Source of the DNA: Candidatus Omnitrophota bacterium
GTDB lineage: Bacteria; Omnitrophota; Gorgyraeia; B26-G9
Length of the DNA: 23,681 nucleotides
NCBI GenBank assembly: GCA_023136735.1
Contig: JAGLQQ010000191.1
Coordinates: 1-23,681 of the forward strand
Direction: 5' to 3'
Shown: piece by piece, positions 1 to 6,428 of the stretch
Numbering within the stretch: position 1 is the first letter of the stretch
How the letters are laid out: the number at the start of each line of letters is the position of its first letter
Program-made: the position numbers and the translations under genes
The notes under the pieces: model-generated
What the model was told of the DNA's origin: nothing
What the model saw: the letters and a program-made list of their open reading frames with translations, nothing else
Databases searched by the model: none

Positions 1-28
1 AGGATTAATTAGTAAGTAAGAGAATAGA

Positions 29-58
29 AAAAGGCTCTCAGCAAACTGAGAGCCTTTT
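29..58 (-). terminator. Intrinsic terminator downstream of the lipoprotein gene
   Basis: A perfect 13-bp stem (29-41 with 46-58) closes on a 4-nt loop. Read on the minus strand it is a GGCTCTCAG/CTGAGAGCC hairpin followed by TTTTT, the classical Rho-independent layout. It lies about 90 nt after the stop of the minus-strand lipoprotein gene. The plus strand also carries a broken T-run, so it may work both ways. The same stem recurs at 4154-4183. Confidence 0.8.
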
Positions 59-148
59 AGTTTTAGCATCACTGGTTAAAGTAGCTTAGAACCTATTTCA
101 GTTTAGATTGTACTTAACCAACCACATTGTCCCTTATTTTCCTATTGT

Positions 149-586
149 CTACTTCAGCGGTTGCATCGGTTCAACAGTAAGCAATATCTTAAAATTTGTT
201 GTTGTAATAGTACTAGAATTGGTGGACTTATTAGATGTAGCAACAAGAGGATAAGAAATCCTCACTGGCGTCATTTTACTATCTTCAACTCGAACATGCA
301 CCTTTTCCTCAGCCGTGCCAACGCTTAAGAGAAAATCATACTCTCCAGGAACCAGAGAAAGTATAAAACCAGTTTCCTTGCCAAGTGCCCAATTCGAGGT
401 CATTCCTTCGAATATATTTTCATTGTTTTCAATTCGATTAATCCGCACCTGAAAGCATATACTGTCTTTAGAGTACTGGTAAAACTTTACGCAGCCCTTT
501 GGCATTCCCTTTGGTACTTTATCGACGCACAGCCTAAGAGACTTGAAATTAAAAATAAACCAGTCACCATTTTCAACCCCAGACAA
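149..586 (-). CDS. Hypothetical small lipoprotein, body (frame-disrupted 5' end)
   Basis: This frame encodes up to 145 residues and can open only at a TTG (584-586) that has no ribosome binding site of its own. I do not recognise the family. The protein looks beta-rich, with a VPKGMPKG stretch near residue 25 followed by VKFYQYSKD, a central ALGKETGFILSLVPGEYDFLLSVG segment (given in parts: ALGKETGF, ILSLVPGEYDF, LLSVG) that suggests a small Ig/transthyretin-like fold, and a Ser/Thr-rich stretch before the C-terminus. The natural start is almost certainly the ATG at 612, which carries a lipoprotein signal peptide but lies in another frame (see 487-612). Adding one base near 513-514 would join the two parts. 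The gene has its own promoter (703-731) and terminator (29-58), so it is monocistronic. Either it is a recent pseudogene or the base was lost in sequencing or assembly. Confidence 0.55.
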   Translation of the reverse strand: MSGVENGDWFIFNFKSLRLCVDKVPKGMPKGCVKFYQYSKDSICFQVRINRIENNENIFEGMTSNWALGKETGFILSLVPGEYDFLLSVGTAEEKVHVRVEDSKMTPVRISYPLVATSNKSTNSSTITTTNFKILLTVEPMQPLK

Positions 587-612
587 ACTTTACTAGTCTT
601 AAAATTGTTCAT
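487..612 (-). pseudogene. Signal-peptide segment of the lipoprotein, out of frame with its body
   Basis: On the minus strand GGAGGG sits 5 nt before an ATG at 610-612. The ORF begins MNNFKTSKVCLGLK, continues with a hydrophobic stretch, and reaches the lipobox SSLLGC with Cys28 as the lipidation site. It then stops at 487-489 after 41 codons. The sequence that should follow is in the -1 frame (149-586). Both frames overlap in the AAGTACCAAAGGG stretch, where one extra C (TACCCAAAGG) would give GCASIKYPKGMPKG and continue into VKFYQ. No classical slippery heptamer is present in the right phase, so a single-base loss is more likely than programmed frameshifting. Confidence 0.7.
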
Positions 613-702
613 CTATTCCCTCCATAATAATTTTAATTCCAAATTAAGGATTGCAAACTATCACTTTAGTTACATAACCCACTCTTAAAAACTTCATTAT
701 TC

Positions 703-731
703 ATAATACTGGAATTTCAACTCAATTTCAA
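703..731 (-). promoter_or_regulatory. Sigma70-type promoter for the lipoprotein gene
   Basis: The minus strand has TTGAAA (726-731), a 17-nt spacer, and TATTAT (703-708). Each box matches 5 of 6 consensus bases. The predicted transcript start is near 696, giving a leader of about 84 nt before the ATG at 612. This supports 612, not the TTG at 586, as the original start. Confidence 0.6.
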
Positions 732-812
732 GATAATTTGGGGATATAAACCGTCGTGTCGCAAAAAAGTCCCTTGGGTAATATAAAAGGTTAACAATAA
801 ATTTTTAAGTGC

Positions 813-1034
813 ATGGATTCGGTTAATCCATAAACCGAACCTTTCAGGTTTCACAGCTTTCGCTGTGAAATCTTGATTTGCAATCCTGCAAATCAACGCA
901 CAGTTTTAGATAAATCAACAGCAAGGTTGAGGGAACCTGAAGGGTACGAGGACTGTTTGATCCGCCTAGGCGGAGAGTTCCGCAGTACCTCAAACTTGTT
1001 GAGGATTTGTCGGTCCCGCTATTTTTTGGCGGGA
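813..1034. repeat. Run of consecutive short perfect inverted repeats
   Basis: At least eight small perfect dyads lie almost end to end. They are ATGGATT/AATCCAT (813-831), TTCGGTT/AACCGAA (818-839), AACCT/AGGTT (838-850), TTTCACAGC/GCTGTGAAA (849-870), TTGATTTGCA/TGCAAATCAA (873-896), AGGTT/AACCT (924-938), the palindrome TCCGCCTAGGCGGA (961-974), CCTCAA/TTGAGG (988-1004) and TCCCGC/GCGGGA (1014-1034). Loops are mostly 3-9 nt. Several stems share bases, so they would compete as RNA. An ORF runs through here from 873, but its peptide looks like translated repeats. The block directly precedes a decayed gene fragment. It could be a mobile palindromic element, a structured RNA or a terminator cluster; I cannot decide which. 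Confidence 0.6.
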
Positions 1035-1049
1035 AAAACTATGCTAAGC

Positions 1050-1302
1050 GTAAAATTTATGGTTAACCTTGTTTCACTTGCTAATATAGACGCTACTATA
1101 TTTGATGAATTGGATATTATTGAAACAAAGCAAAGAGAAAAATCCATGTTCAAGATTGAAAATGAGGATAAAATCGATCGTAGTTTTCTTCCCACAAAGG
1201 GGAAGAGTGGAACAGGCTTCAAACTATATGCTTGAGATTACAGAATATACCATCTTCGGCTTCAGTTGGTTAAGAAGCTCATGGAAAGCTAAGAAAAAAT
1301 AG
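1050..1302 (+). pseudogene. Decayed 3' fragment of a sulfatase-like gene
   Basis: This stretch matches the last ~260 nt of the intact gene at 18196-20016. Two exact blocks are 1071-1088 = 19780-19797 and 1137-1156 = 19846-19865, both at an offset of 18709. From about 1235 the offset is 18711, so two bases are missing and the reading frame changes. The first part translates as SLANIDATIFDE...EKSMFKIENEDKI, the second (other frame) as ITEYTIFGFSWLRSSWKAKKK and a TAG, against SLANIGATIFDA...EKSMFKIGKEDKI and ITEYTISGFSWLRSSWKLKKKK. Similarity may extend past the stop, since TGCCATG is shared. The catalytic N-terminal two thirds is absent, so it cannot be functional. The parent may be the gene in this window or another family member in the genome. 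Confidence 0.85.
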
Positions 1303-1374
1303 ATTGATTGCCTGCCATGTGAACTTCCCCCAAATCAGTGGACACTTTGTTTTTCTGGTATTCCCTATGCATGT

Positions 1375-3921
1375 CTATATTGCCAACATAATCAAATCTG
1401 ACTGAGAAACACTCTCGACTTCGACTTTTACTGCCGTGATGTTTTTATTACGGTTAAGATTAAGCCACGTGACCTGATACGGCGCCAATTCTATATGCAA
1501 ATAACCGTTTTTGTTAACTGCATAGGCCGTATCGTCCTCAGTATAGGCAAATACATCCCGCATATATTCAGTTGAATAATCCGAAAGACCGCGCAGGTCC
1601 ACTATTATGTTTACTTTTTCTTTAGTCACATTTACCAGCTCAACCATTGCTTCACTCCCATCGGACGCCTCGGCCAGAGATGTTAAGACTAAATCGTCTT
1701 TGCTGCTTTTGAGGTTTTGTATTGCCTCTCCGTCCCTGCCAAAGATATGCTGAAACTTTTTCCGGACCATAAGCATGTTCTTCACTGCATGAAACCGCTT
1801 GCCCAATTTACTCTTGAGATTATCCAGTCGATTGAATAAAGTAGCTTTATCGAAAATCTGCCGGTTGTAATCGCGTGGCTCACCGATATGCCCTTTATTG
1901 TTAGCAGAACCGAACAAGCCGTTAAGATACACCGCCGGCATACCGCGATTAAAAAGCCCTACGGAAAGATGGGCTAGATAGCGCTGCAACTTCAGCGTAT
2001 CGGGCTCATCCACGTACCCCTTCTCCTTCTCTGTCTCCGGACCGTTGAGAATATGCCAGGCTGTGCCGCTGGCTTCGTAACGAATGGATTCTTGTCCGCT
2101 CACTTTCCCGTCTTTATCTTTTATCGGTACTTTCCCCGAACTGACTTCCGAGCCGCGACTTAAAAAAAGATTGGCCAACCAGTCTTGTTCAGTATCGGGT
2201 AAATGTCCCTTTTGCGGTTTAAAAGGCAAGCCGTCATGCGTCGAATTTATTGGCGTAAACTTACGGCCACCGATCTTTGAACGAGAAAGTGAGTCCCGGT
2301 AATTGCGCAGATATTTTGCCGTACCGAAACTAAATGCATGATGGGCTATCGGCGAATTACCAAAATCATATACCCAATCCGCTTCTTGCATGTTTGCTCG
2401 CGCGTTTTCGCCAACCTCACCCAGATACTTAAATGCTGCGTTCTGATCTTCATTAATCTCAGCAATCGATACCAGATTCGGGGAGACTATCTTCATCACA
2501 TTGTTGTACAGCCGCAGTAGCGTATGACATTCCGGCTCATGCAGAGACTCAGAGCCCAGTTCTTTCCAAATATAGCCGATTGCGTCCTCCCGGACCAGAG
2601 ACGCACCGTTTGCCGCATAATGGGCGAATATTTCCAATGTTTTTAACGATATTTCAAACTCACTAAAATTCAGGTCAACCTGTCGTGTCGCCGTCGTGCC
2701 GTCTTCCTCATTATCCGCACGGGAAAAAGTCGTCCACACCCAGCCGGTTTCGCCGACAATACTGGTAGGTCGATTCGTATCGGAGAAAATATCCTTCACT
2801 TTAGCGTGGTCATGGTAATCTGCAGAGCTCAGGGCCGTTTCAAGATCAGACAGGCTGTTGATGTTCTCACTCCAGTACACATATTCCTTATCCGATGTAT
2901 ATTCTTTCAGGATCCCAGCATTAACCAAAATCTGCACCTGCTCTTTGCTTTCAAATACCCGGCGATCCATGTTTCTTCGTGTTGTAATTTTTGTAACATT
3001 ATTGTCATTGGTCAATACAGCAAAAAGTTGGCCTGTTTTTTCGTCGAATTTTCCTTCAAGATTTTTGCCGTATTCAAGCACGGCAAAGCGGGACAATACG
3101 TAGAACGGACGTGGACGTTTGAGCCCTTTAAGGCTCATTTGGAAATCCTTGGACTGCTCCTGCTCGTTGGAAAATATATGCGTAAAATTCTTAAATGACG
3201 CATAGGTTTCATAACGCTTGTCAATACTCCCTGTTTTCTCCTGTTTTCGAAGCAGTGCCCATTCAATTAAAGAGTTCTGAACCAGCTCGTTATTAACGGA
3301 GCAGTGATTTGCAACAAAATCAAACATCAACACCACCTCTTTTGCCAGGTTTTGCACATTTTCCCAGGTGCCGTTGTCCGGATCCGGATTATAATAATCC
3401 ATTACCGAAAATCCCGCGTCAGTATCAGAGGGAAAATGCGGGAGAATATGCATTACGTCAAATACACTCTTTAAATCATACCTGTTGATAAACTCCTCTA
3501 ATACCTTAAGGTGCTTATGATTTCCGTCCTGGATAGAGTGTGCATACGTGATCAGCGCAACCCCTCCGCTGGGAACTTCTTTCACCTTACCGTCAAGGTC
3601 AGAGCGTAAACGCTCGATCAAAGCAGCTATTTTCTTCAAACGCTCTTCAGCTCCCTCACGGCCGAATACATCAACAACATCGGCGACAACCTGATGCCAC
3701 TGGAGGGTTTTCGCAATGTCTTCGGGCACGCCCATCTGTTTAGCGCTCGTAATAAGCGAAACAACCGGACCTTCCATCTCCATTTGAATCGCCGTATTCT
3801 GAATGGATAGCGAGGGAGAAAGTGTTTGGGCCTCTGTGGGGTCAGCAAAGGATACACCTGCTGGCATAACAGCTATCAGGCAGGCAAGGAATACTGCATT
3901 AAACCGAGTATTGATAGTCAT
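1375..3921 (-). CDS. Exported GH13_18-like glycoside phosphorylase/hydrolase
   Basis: This 848-residue protein starts with a Sec signal peptide (residues 1-26, cleavage after GVSFA). The core resembles sucrose/glucosylglycerate phosphorylases of GH13 subfamily 18: HILPHFPSDTDAGFSVMDY (158-176), MFDFVANH (199-206), VDLNF (415-419). The presumed nucleophile is Asp446 in VREDAIGY, the acid/base Glu488 in SIAEIN, and the transition-state stabiliser Asp563 in STHDG. The family usually has about 490-600 residues. The excess comes from a ~100-residue N-terminal region and a large insert between RPRPFYVL (269-276) and VWTTFS (395-400). A signal peptide is unexpected, because phosphorolysis normally needs cytoplasmic phosphate, so it may act as a hydrolase or transglucosidase. 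The gene stands alone and looks more GC-rich than its neighbours, which suggests separate origin. The family call is firm; the substrate is unknown. Confidence 0.85.
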   Translation of the reverse strand: MTINTRFNAVFLACLIAVMPAGVSFADPTEAQTLSPSLSIQNTAIQMEMEGPVVSLITSAKQMGVPEDIAKTLQWHQVVADVVDVFGREGAEERLKKIAALIERLRSDLDGKVKEVPSGGVALITYAHSIQDGNHKHLKVLEEFINRYDLKSVFDVMHILPHFPSDTDAGFSVMDYYNPDPDNGTWENVQNLAKEVVLMFDFVANHCSVNNELVQNSLIEWALLRKQEKTGSIDKRYETYASFKNFTHIFSNEQEQSKDFQMSLKGLKRPRPFYVLSRFAVLEYGKNLEGKFDEKTGQLFAVLTNDNNVTKITTRRNMDRRVFESKEQVQILVNAGILKEYTSDKEYVYWSENINSLSDLETALSSADYHDHAKVKDIFSDTNRPTSIVGETGWVWTTFSRADNEEDGTTATRQVDLNFSEFEISLKTLEIFAHYAANGASLVREDAIGYIWKELGSESLHEPECHTLLRLYNNVMKIVSPNLVSIAEINEDQNAAFKYLGEVGENARANMQEADWVYDFGNSPIAHHAFSFGTAKYLRNYRDSLSRSKIGGRKFTPINSTHDGLPFKPQKGHLPDTEQDWLANLFLSRGSEVSSGKVPIKDKDGKVSGQESIRYEASGTAWHILNGPETEKEKGYVDEPDTLKLQRYLAHLSVGLFNRGMPAVYLNGLFGSANNKGHIGEPRDYNRQIFDKATLFNRLDNLKSKLGKRFHAVKNMLMVRKKFQHIFGRDGEAIQNLKSSKDDLVLTSLAEASDGSEAMVELVNVTKEKVNIIVDLRGLSDYSTEYMRDVFAYTEDDTAYAVNKNGYLHIELAPYQVTWLNLNRNKNITAVKVEVESVSQSDLIMLAI

Positions 3922-3936
3922 GGGTAATGGCCTTTC

Positions 3937-3984
3937 TTTAATATAAACATATTACATGAATTTAATATAAATAAATTACATCAA
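3937..3984. repeat. 24-bp tandem direct repeat upstream of the GH13 gene
   Basis: Two adjacent 24-bp units (3937-3960 and 3961-3984) begin TTTAATATAA and share an ATTACAT core, differing at 3 positions. The first unit ends 16 nt from the GH13 start codon, so on the minus strand they occupy the place expected for promoter and operator. They could be a double binding site for a regulator of this gene. I see no clear -35/-10 pair. The rest of the spacer (3985-4153) is AT-rich, with nothing else recognisable. Confidence 0.5.
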
Positions 3985-4153
3985 AGTGAATAAAGTATAC
4001 CCTATTATCATTAATCGCGCAAATAATTGTGCGAAAATAAATTCCAGAACAAAATAAATCCCGAATATGGCTGAATAACAACTTTAAAAACACAACAAGT
4101 TACATAAAATTTTACTTGGAAGGGATAGAAACTTCATTCATTCCCCCTATGGA

Positions 4154-4183
4154 AAAAGGCTCTCAGAAAACTGAGAGCCTTTT
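4154..4183 (-). terminator. Intrinsic terminator of the rpsB-tRNA unit
   Basis: A perfect 13-bp stem (4154-4166 with 4171-4183) has a 4-nt loop. On the minus strand the hairpin is followed by T's and begins 5 nt after the CCA end of tRNA-Glu. It closes the unit rpsB-tsf-pyrH-frr-tRNA-Lys-tRNA-Glu. The stem is identical to that at 29-58. Confidence 0.88.
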
Positions 4184-4188
4184 ATTTT

Positions 4189-4266
4189 TGGCGTCCCCAA
4201 GGGGATTTGAACCCCTGTCGACAGATCGAAAATCTGTTGTCCTAGACCAGGCTAGACGATGGGGAC
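4189..4266 (-). tRNA. tRNA-Glu (anticodon TTC)
   Basis: The minus strand folds as a cloverleaf. The acceptor stem is GTCCCCA/TGGGGAC with discriminator G. The anticodon stem ACAGA/TCTGT encloses the loop TTTTCGA, giving anticodon TTC. The T arm contains GGTTCAAATCC. The 3' CCA is encoded (4189-4191). The gene lies 87 nt after tRNA-Lys and directly before a terminator, so it is probably processed from the same transcript. Confidence 0.95.
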
Positions 4267-4317
4267 ATAATAGTTTAAAGTTACAAGTTCCTAAAGTCCA
4301 AAGTACTGTATTTAATA

Positions 4318-4345
4318 CTTTTAACTTTTAACTTTTAACTTTTAA
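4318..4345. repeat. Heptanucleotide tandem repeat (CTTTTAA)4
   Basis: Four perfect copies of CTTTTAA are followed by a partial copy, between the tRNA-Lys and tRNA-Glu genes. Another 7-bp tandem array occurs at 14087-14114, and degenerate relatives (CTTTTACCTTTTAACTTC) lie in the rph-rdgB spacer near 10110-10130. They resemble the short tandemly repeated heptamers known from spacers in some cyanobacteria. Confidence 0.85.
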
Positions 4346-4353
4346 CTTAATAG

Positions 4354-4429
4354 TGGTGAGCCGCCTTGGTCTCGAACCAAGCACAACCGCCTTAAAAGGG
4401 CGGTGCTCTACCAGATGAGCTAGCGGCCC
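4354..4429 (-). tRNA. tRNA-Lys (anticodon TTT)
   Basis: The minus-strand cloverleaf has acceptor GGGCCGC/GCGGCTC (one G-T pair), discriminator A and an encoded CCA. The D arm is GCTCATCTGGTAGAGC. The anticodon stem CCGCC/GGCGG has loop CTTTTAA, giving anticodon TTT. The T arm contains GGTTCGAGACC. It begins 24 nt downstream of the frr stop with no terminator between, so it is likely cut from the frr mRNA. Confidence 0.95.
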
Positions 4430-4453
4430 ACTAAAATTTTAAGAAGTTTCAAG

Positions 4454-5014
4454 TTAAACTTCCATTATGTCATTTTCTTTTTTCTTTGAAAGAGCTTCTA
4501 AATCCTTAATATATTTATCCGTAATCTTTTGGATATCATCCTGAGCTTTAAAATTTTCATCTTCTGTAATACTACTGCTTTTTTCAGCCAGTTTTATGTT
4601 TTCGTTTGCTTCACGGCGTACGCCCCGGATTGCAACACGCCCTTCTTCCGTAAGCCTGTGTACTACTTTTACCAACTCTCCACGTCTTTCCTTTGTTAAA
4701 GAAGGAACGCTTAGACGAATAACTTTTCCGTCATTTGAAGGAGGAATACCCAGCTCAGATTTTTGAATTGATTTTTCAATAGCTCCAATGCTTGATATAT
4801 CCCAAGGCTGAATAACGATCAACCTTGCCTCAGGGGTCGAGATACCAGCAAGCTGCTTTAAAGGAGTCGAAGTCCCGTAATAATCCACACGAAGCCCCTC
4901 TACTAAAGCAGGGTTTGCTCTTCCAGTACGCACACCATTGAAATCACGCATGCAAACATCTACTGATTTCCTCATTTTATCTTCAGCTTGAGTAATTATT
5001 TCATTAACTGCCAT
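4454..5014 (-). CDS. frr: Ribosome recycling factor
   Basis: RRF binds the post-termination ribosome in the cytoplasm and, with EF-G, splits it for a new round. The protein has 186 residues, the usual length. It shows the family's N-terminal helix with FNGVRTGRANPALVEGL (residues 25-41), the domain II segment DYYGTSTPLKQLAGIS (44-59), the IQPWD motif (68-72), and the C-terminal helical VPSLTKERRGELVK region. AGGAGG sits 5 nt before the ATG, a textbook start. It is the last protein gene of rpsB-tsf-pyrH-frr, an order conserved in many bacteria, and lies 43 nt from pyrH. Two tRNA genes follow on the same strand. Confidence 0.97.
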   Translation of the reverse strand: MAVNEIITQAEDKMRKSVDVCMRDFNGVRTGRANPALVEGLRVDYYGTSTPLKQLAGISTPEARLIVIQPWDISSIGAIEKSIQKSELGIPPSNDGKVIRLSVPSLTKERRGELVKVVHRLTEEGRVAIRGVRREANENIKLAEKSSSITEDENFKAQDDIQKITDKYIKDLEALSKKKENDIMEV

Positions 5015-5057
5015 ACAGCCCTCCTAAACGAAATTTTTCGCCAGGTTAAAATTTCAT

Positions 5058-5777
5058 TCACCTTACAAGTGTCCCAATTGGAGCTCCCTGCATCACTCTC
5101 TTAATATTGCCTTTTCCAAAAAGATCAAAAACTACTATTGGTAATTTATTTTCCAAACATAGAGTAACAGCGGTACGATCCATAACCTTTAAATCTTTAT
5201 TAACAACATCAATATAAGTAAGCTCTTTAAACCTCTTTGCTTTCTTATTTTTCATTGGATCATCAGAATAAACACCATCTACTTTTGTTGCCTTTAAGAT
5301 CACCTCCGCATTTATCTCAATAGCCCGCAATGCAGCAGCGGTGTCTGTGGTGAAATAAGGATTGCCTGTGCCTCCGGCAAAGATTATGATCCTGCCCTTT
5401 TCTAAATGCCTGACAGCTTTTCTGCGGATATAGGGTTCTGCAAGTTCCTGCATGTCTATTGCCGTCTGAACGCGTGTATGAACACCAATCTTTTCTAAGG
5501 CATCCTGCAGAGCTAAGGCATTAATAACTGTTGCCAGCATGCCCATATAATCAGCTGTAACTCTGTCAATCGCCCTGCCTATTGTCGATGCCGCACGAAA
5601 AATATTACCGGCTCCAACAACAATAGCAATCTCAATGCCTAATCCATTTACTTCTTTTAACTGTTCTGCTATATTTAAAAGAACTCCAGCATCAATACCA
5701 TATCCCTTTTTTGTATTTTGAAGAGCTTCTCCGCTGAGTTTTAAAACAACTCTACGATATGCTGATTTTTTAGACAT
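5058..5777 (-). CDS. pyrH: Uridylate kinase (UMP kinase)
   Basis: This enzyme phosphorylates UMP to UDP with ATP in pyrimidine nucleotide synthesis and belongs to the amino-acid kinase fold. Its 239 residues match the family. Visible motifs are RVVLKLSGEAL at the N-terminus (phosphate-binding Lys and Gly), VVGAGNIFR near residue 54, DYMGMLATVINALALQDAL, GGTGNPYFTTDTAAALRA (about 135-152) for nucleotide binding, and KATKVDGVYSDDP. The first glycine motif reads GAGN where most homologues have GGGN, a mild variant. The Shine-Dalgarno is weak (AGGAA about 12 nt upstream), so translation may depend on tsf upstream, 55 nt away. Confidence 0.97.
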   Translation of the reverse strand: MSKKSAYRRVVLKLSGEALQNTKKGYGIDAGVLLNIAEQLKEVNGLGIEIAIVVGAGNIFRAASTIGRAIDRVTADYMGMLATVINALALQDALEKIGVHTRVQTAIDMQELAEPYIRRKAVRHLEKGRIIIFAGGTGNPYFTTDTAAALRAIEINAEVILKATKVDGVYSDDPMKNKKAKRFKELTYIDVVNKDLKVMDRTAVTLCLENKLPIVVFDLFGKGNIKRVMQGAPIGTLVR

Positions 5778-5832
5778 TAATAAATATTCCTATCTCAAAA
5801 CTACGGGTTTAATTTAATTGGAAGAATACAGA

Positions 5833-6426
5833 TTACAAATCTTCGCCTAATTGAAAACGGGAAAACCTGCGAATTTTAATGTTCTCGCCGATTTTCGCTA
5901 TTATAGAATTCAAGTAATCCTTAATCTTTATTTTATCGTCCTTAACAAAAGGCTGCTCTAAAAGACATACTTCTGAATAAAATTTATTTATCTTACCCGC
6001 AATCATTTTCTCTATTACATTTGCCGGTTTATTCCCTGCCTGAGCAGTAATAATCTCTTTTTCTTTTTCAACAAGCTCCGCGGGAACCTGCGATGGTTCA
6101 AGAAACTGTGGATGAGCCGCTGCGATCTGCATAGCAACATCTTTTACAAACTGCTGGAATTGCTCGTTTTTAGCTACAAAATCAGTTTCACAATTCACTT
6201 CAACAAGCACACCAATTTTTCCGCCAAGATGTATATATGACTCAACCAGTCCTTCTTTGGCAGCCTTACCAGCCCTTTTTGCTGCTACAGCCAAGCCCTT
6301 CTTACGAAGCGCTGCAATTGCCTTTTCTATATCACCATCGGTTTCTATAAGTACTTTTTTACAATCCATAAACCCGGCATTTGTCTTTTCTCTAAGTGAT
6401 TTAATTTGATCCGCTGATACACTCAT
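5833..6426 (-). CDS. tsf: Elongation factor Ts, short form
   Basis: EF-Ts exchanges GDP for GTP on EF-Tu. The protein has 197 residues, the compact form with a single core subdomain; the E. coli protein has about 280. The N-terminal UBA-like segment holds IKSLREKTNAGFMDCKKVL (residues 9-27), and the EF-Tu-contacting VNCETDFVAKN lies near 78-88. The start lies 2 nt after the rpsB stop, and its ribosome binding site (GGGAAGGA) is inside the end of rpsB, so the two are translationally coupled. Confidence 0.97.
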   Translation of the reverse strand: MSVSADQIKSLREKTNAGFMDCKKVLIETDGDIEKAIAALRKKGLAVAAKRAGKAAKEGLVESYIHLGGKIGVLVEVNCETDFVAKNEQFQQFVKDVAMQIAAAHPQFLEPSQVPAELVEKEKEIITAQAGNKPANVIEKMIAGKINKFYSEVCLLEQPFVKDDKIKIKDYLNSIIAKIGENIKIRRFSRFQLGEDL

Positions 6427-6428
6427 TA

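Noticed and set aside
813..1034. Hairpin block as integron attC sites or a CRISPR array
   Set aside because: No regularly spaced identical repeats, no integrase or cas gene, and the dyads differ in sequence and size.
873..1235. A 120-residue ORF running through the hairpin block into the decayed fragment
   Set aside because: Its first ~55 residues are translated palindromes and the rest is a remnant that loses frame near 1190-1235; there is no ribosome binding site. It is not a gene.
1102..1302. A 66-residue ORF ending in GFSWLRSSWKAKKK
   Set aside because: Only its C-terminal half matches the sulfatase-like protein; the first half is the wrong frame of the same remnant.
2806..3198. Plus-strand ORFs opposite the GH13 gene
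   Set aside because: They are antisense shadows without start signals or recognisable motifs, while the minus frame has clear GH13 motifs.
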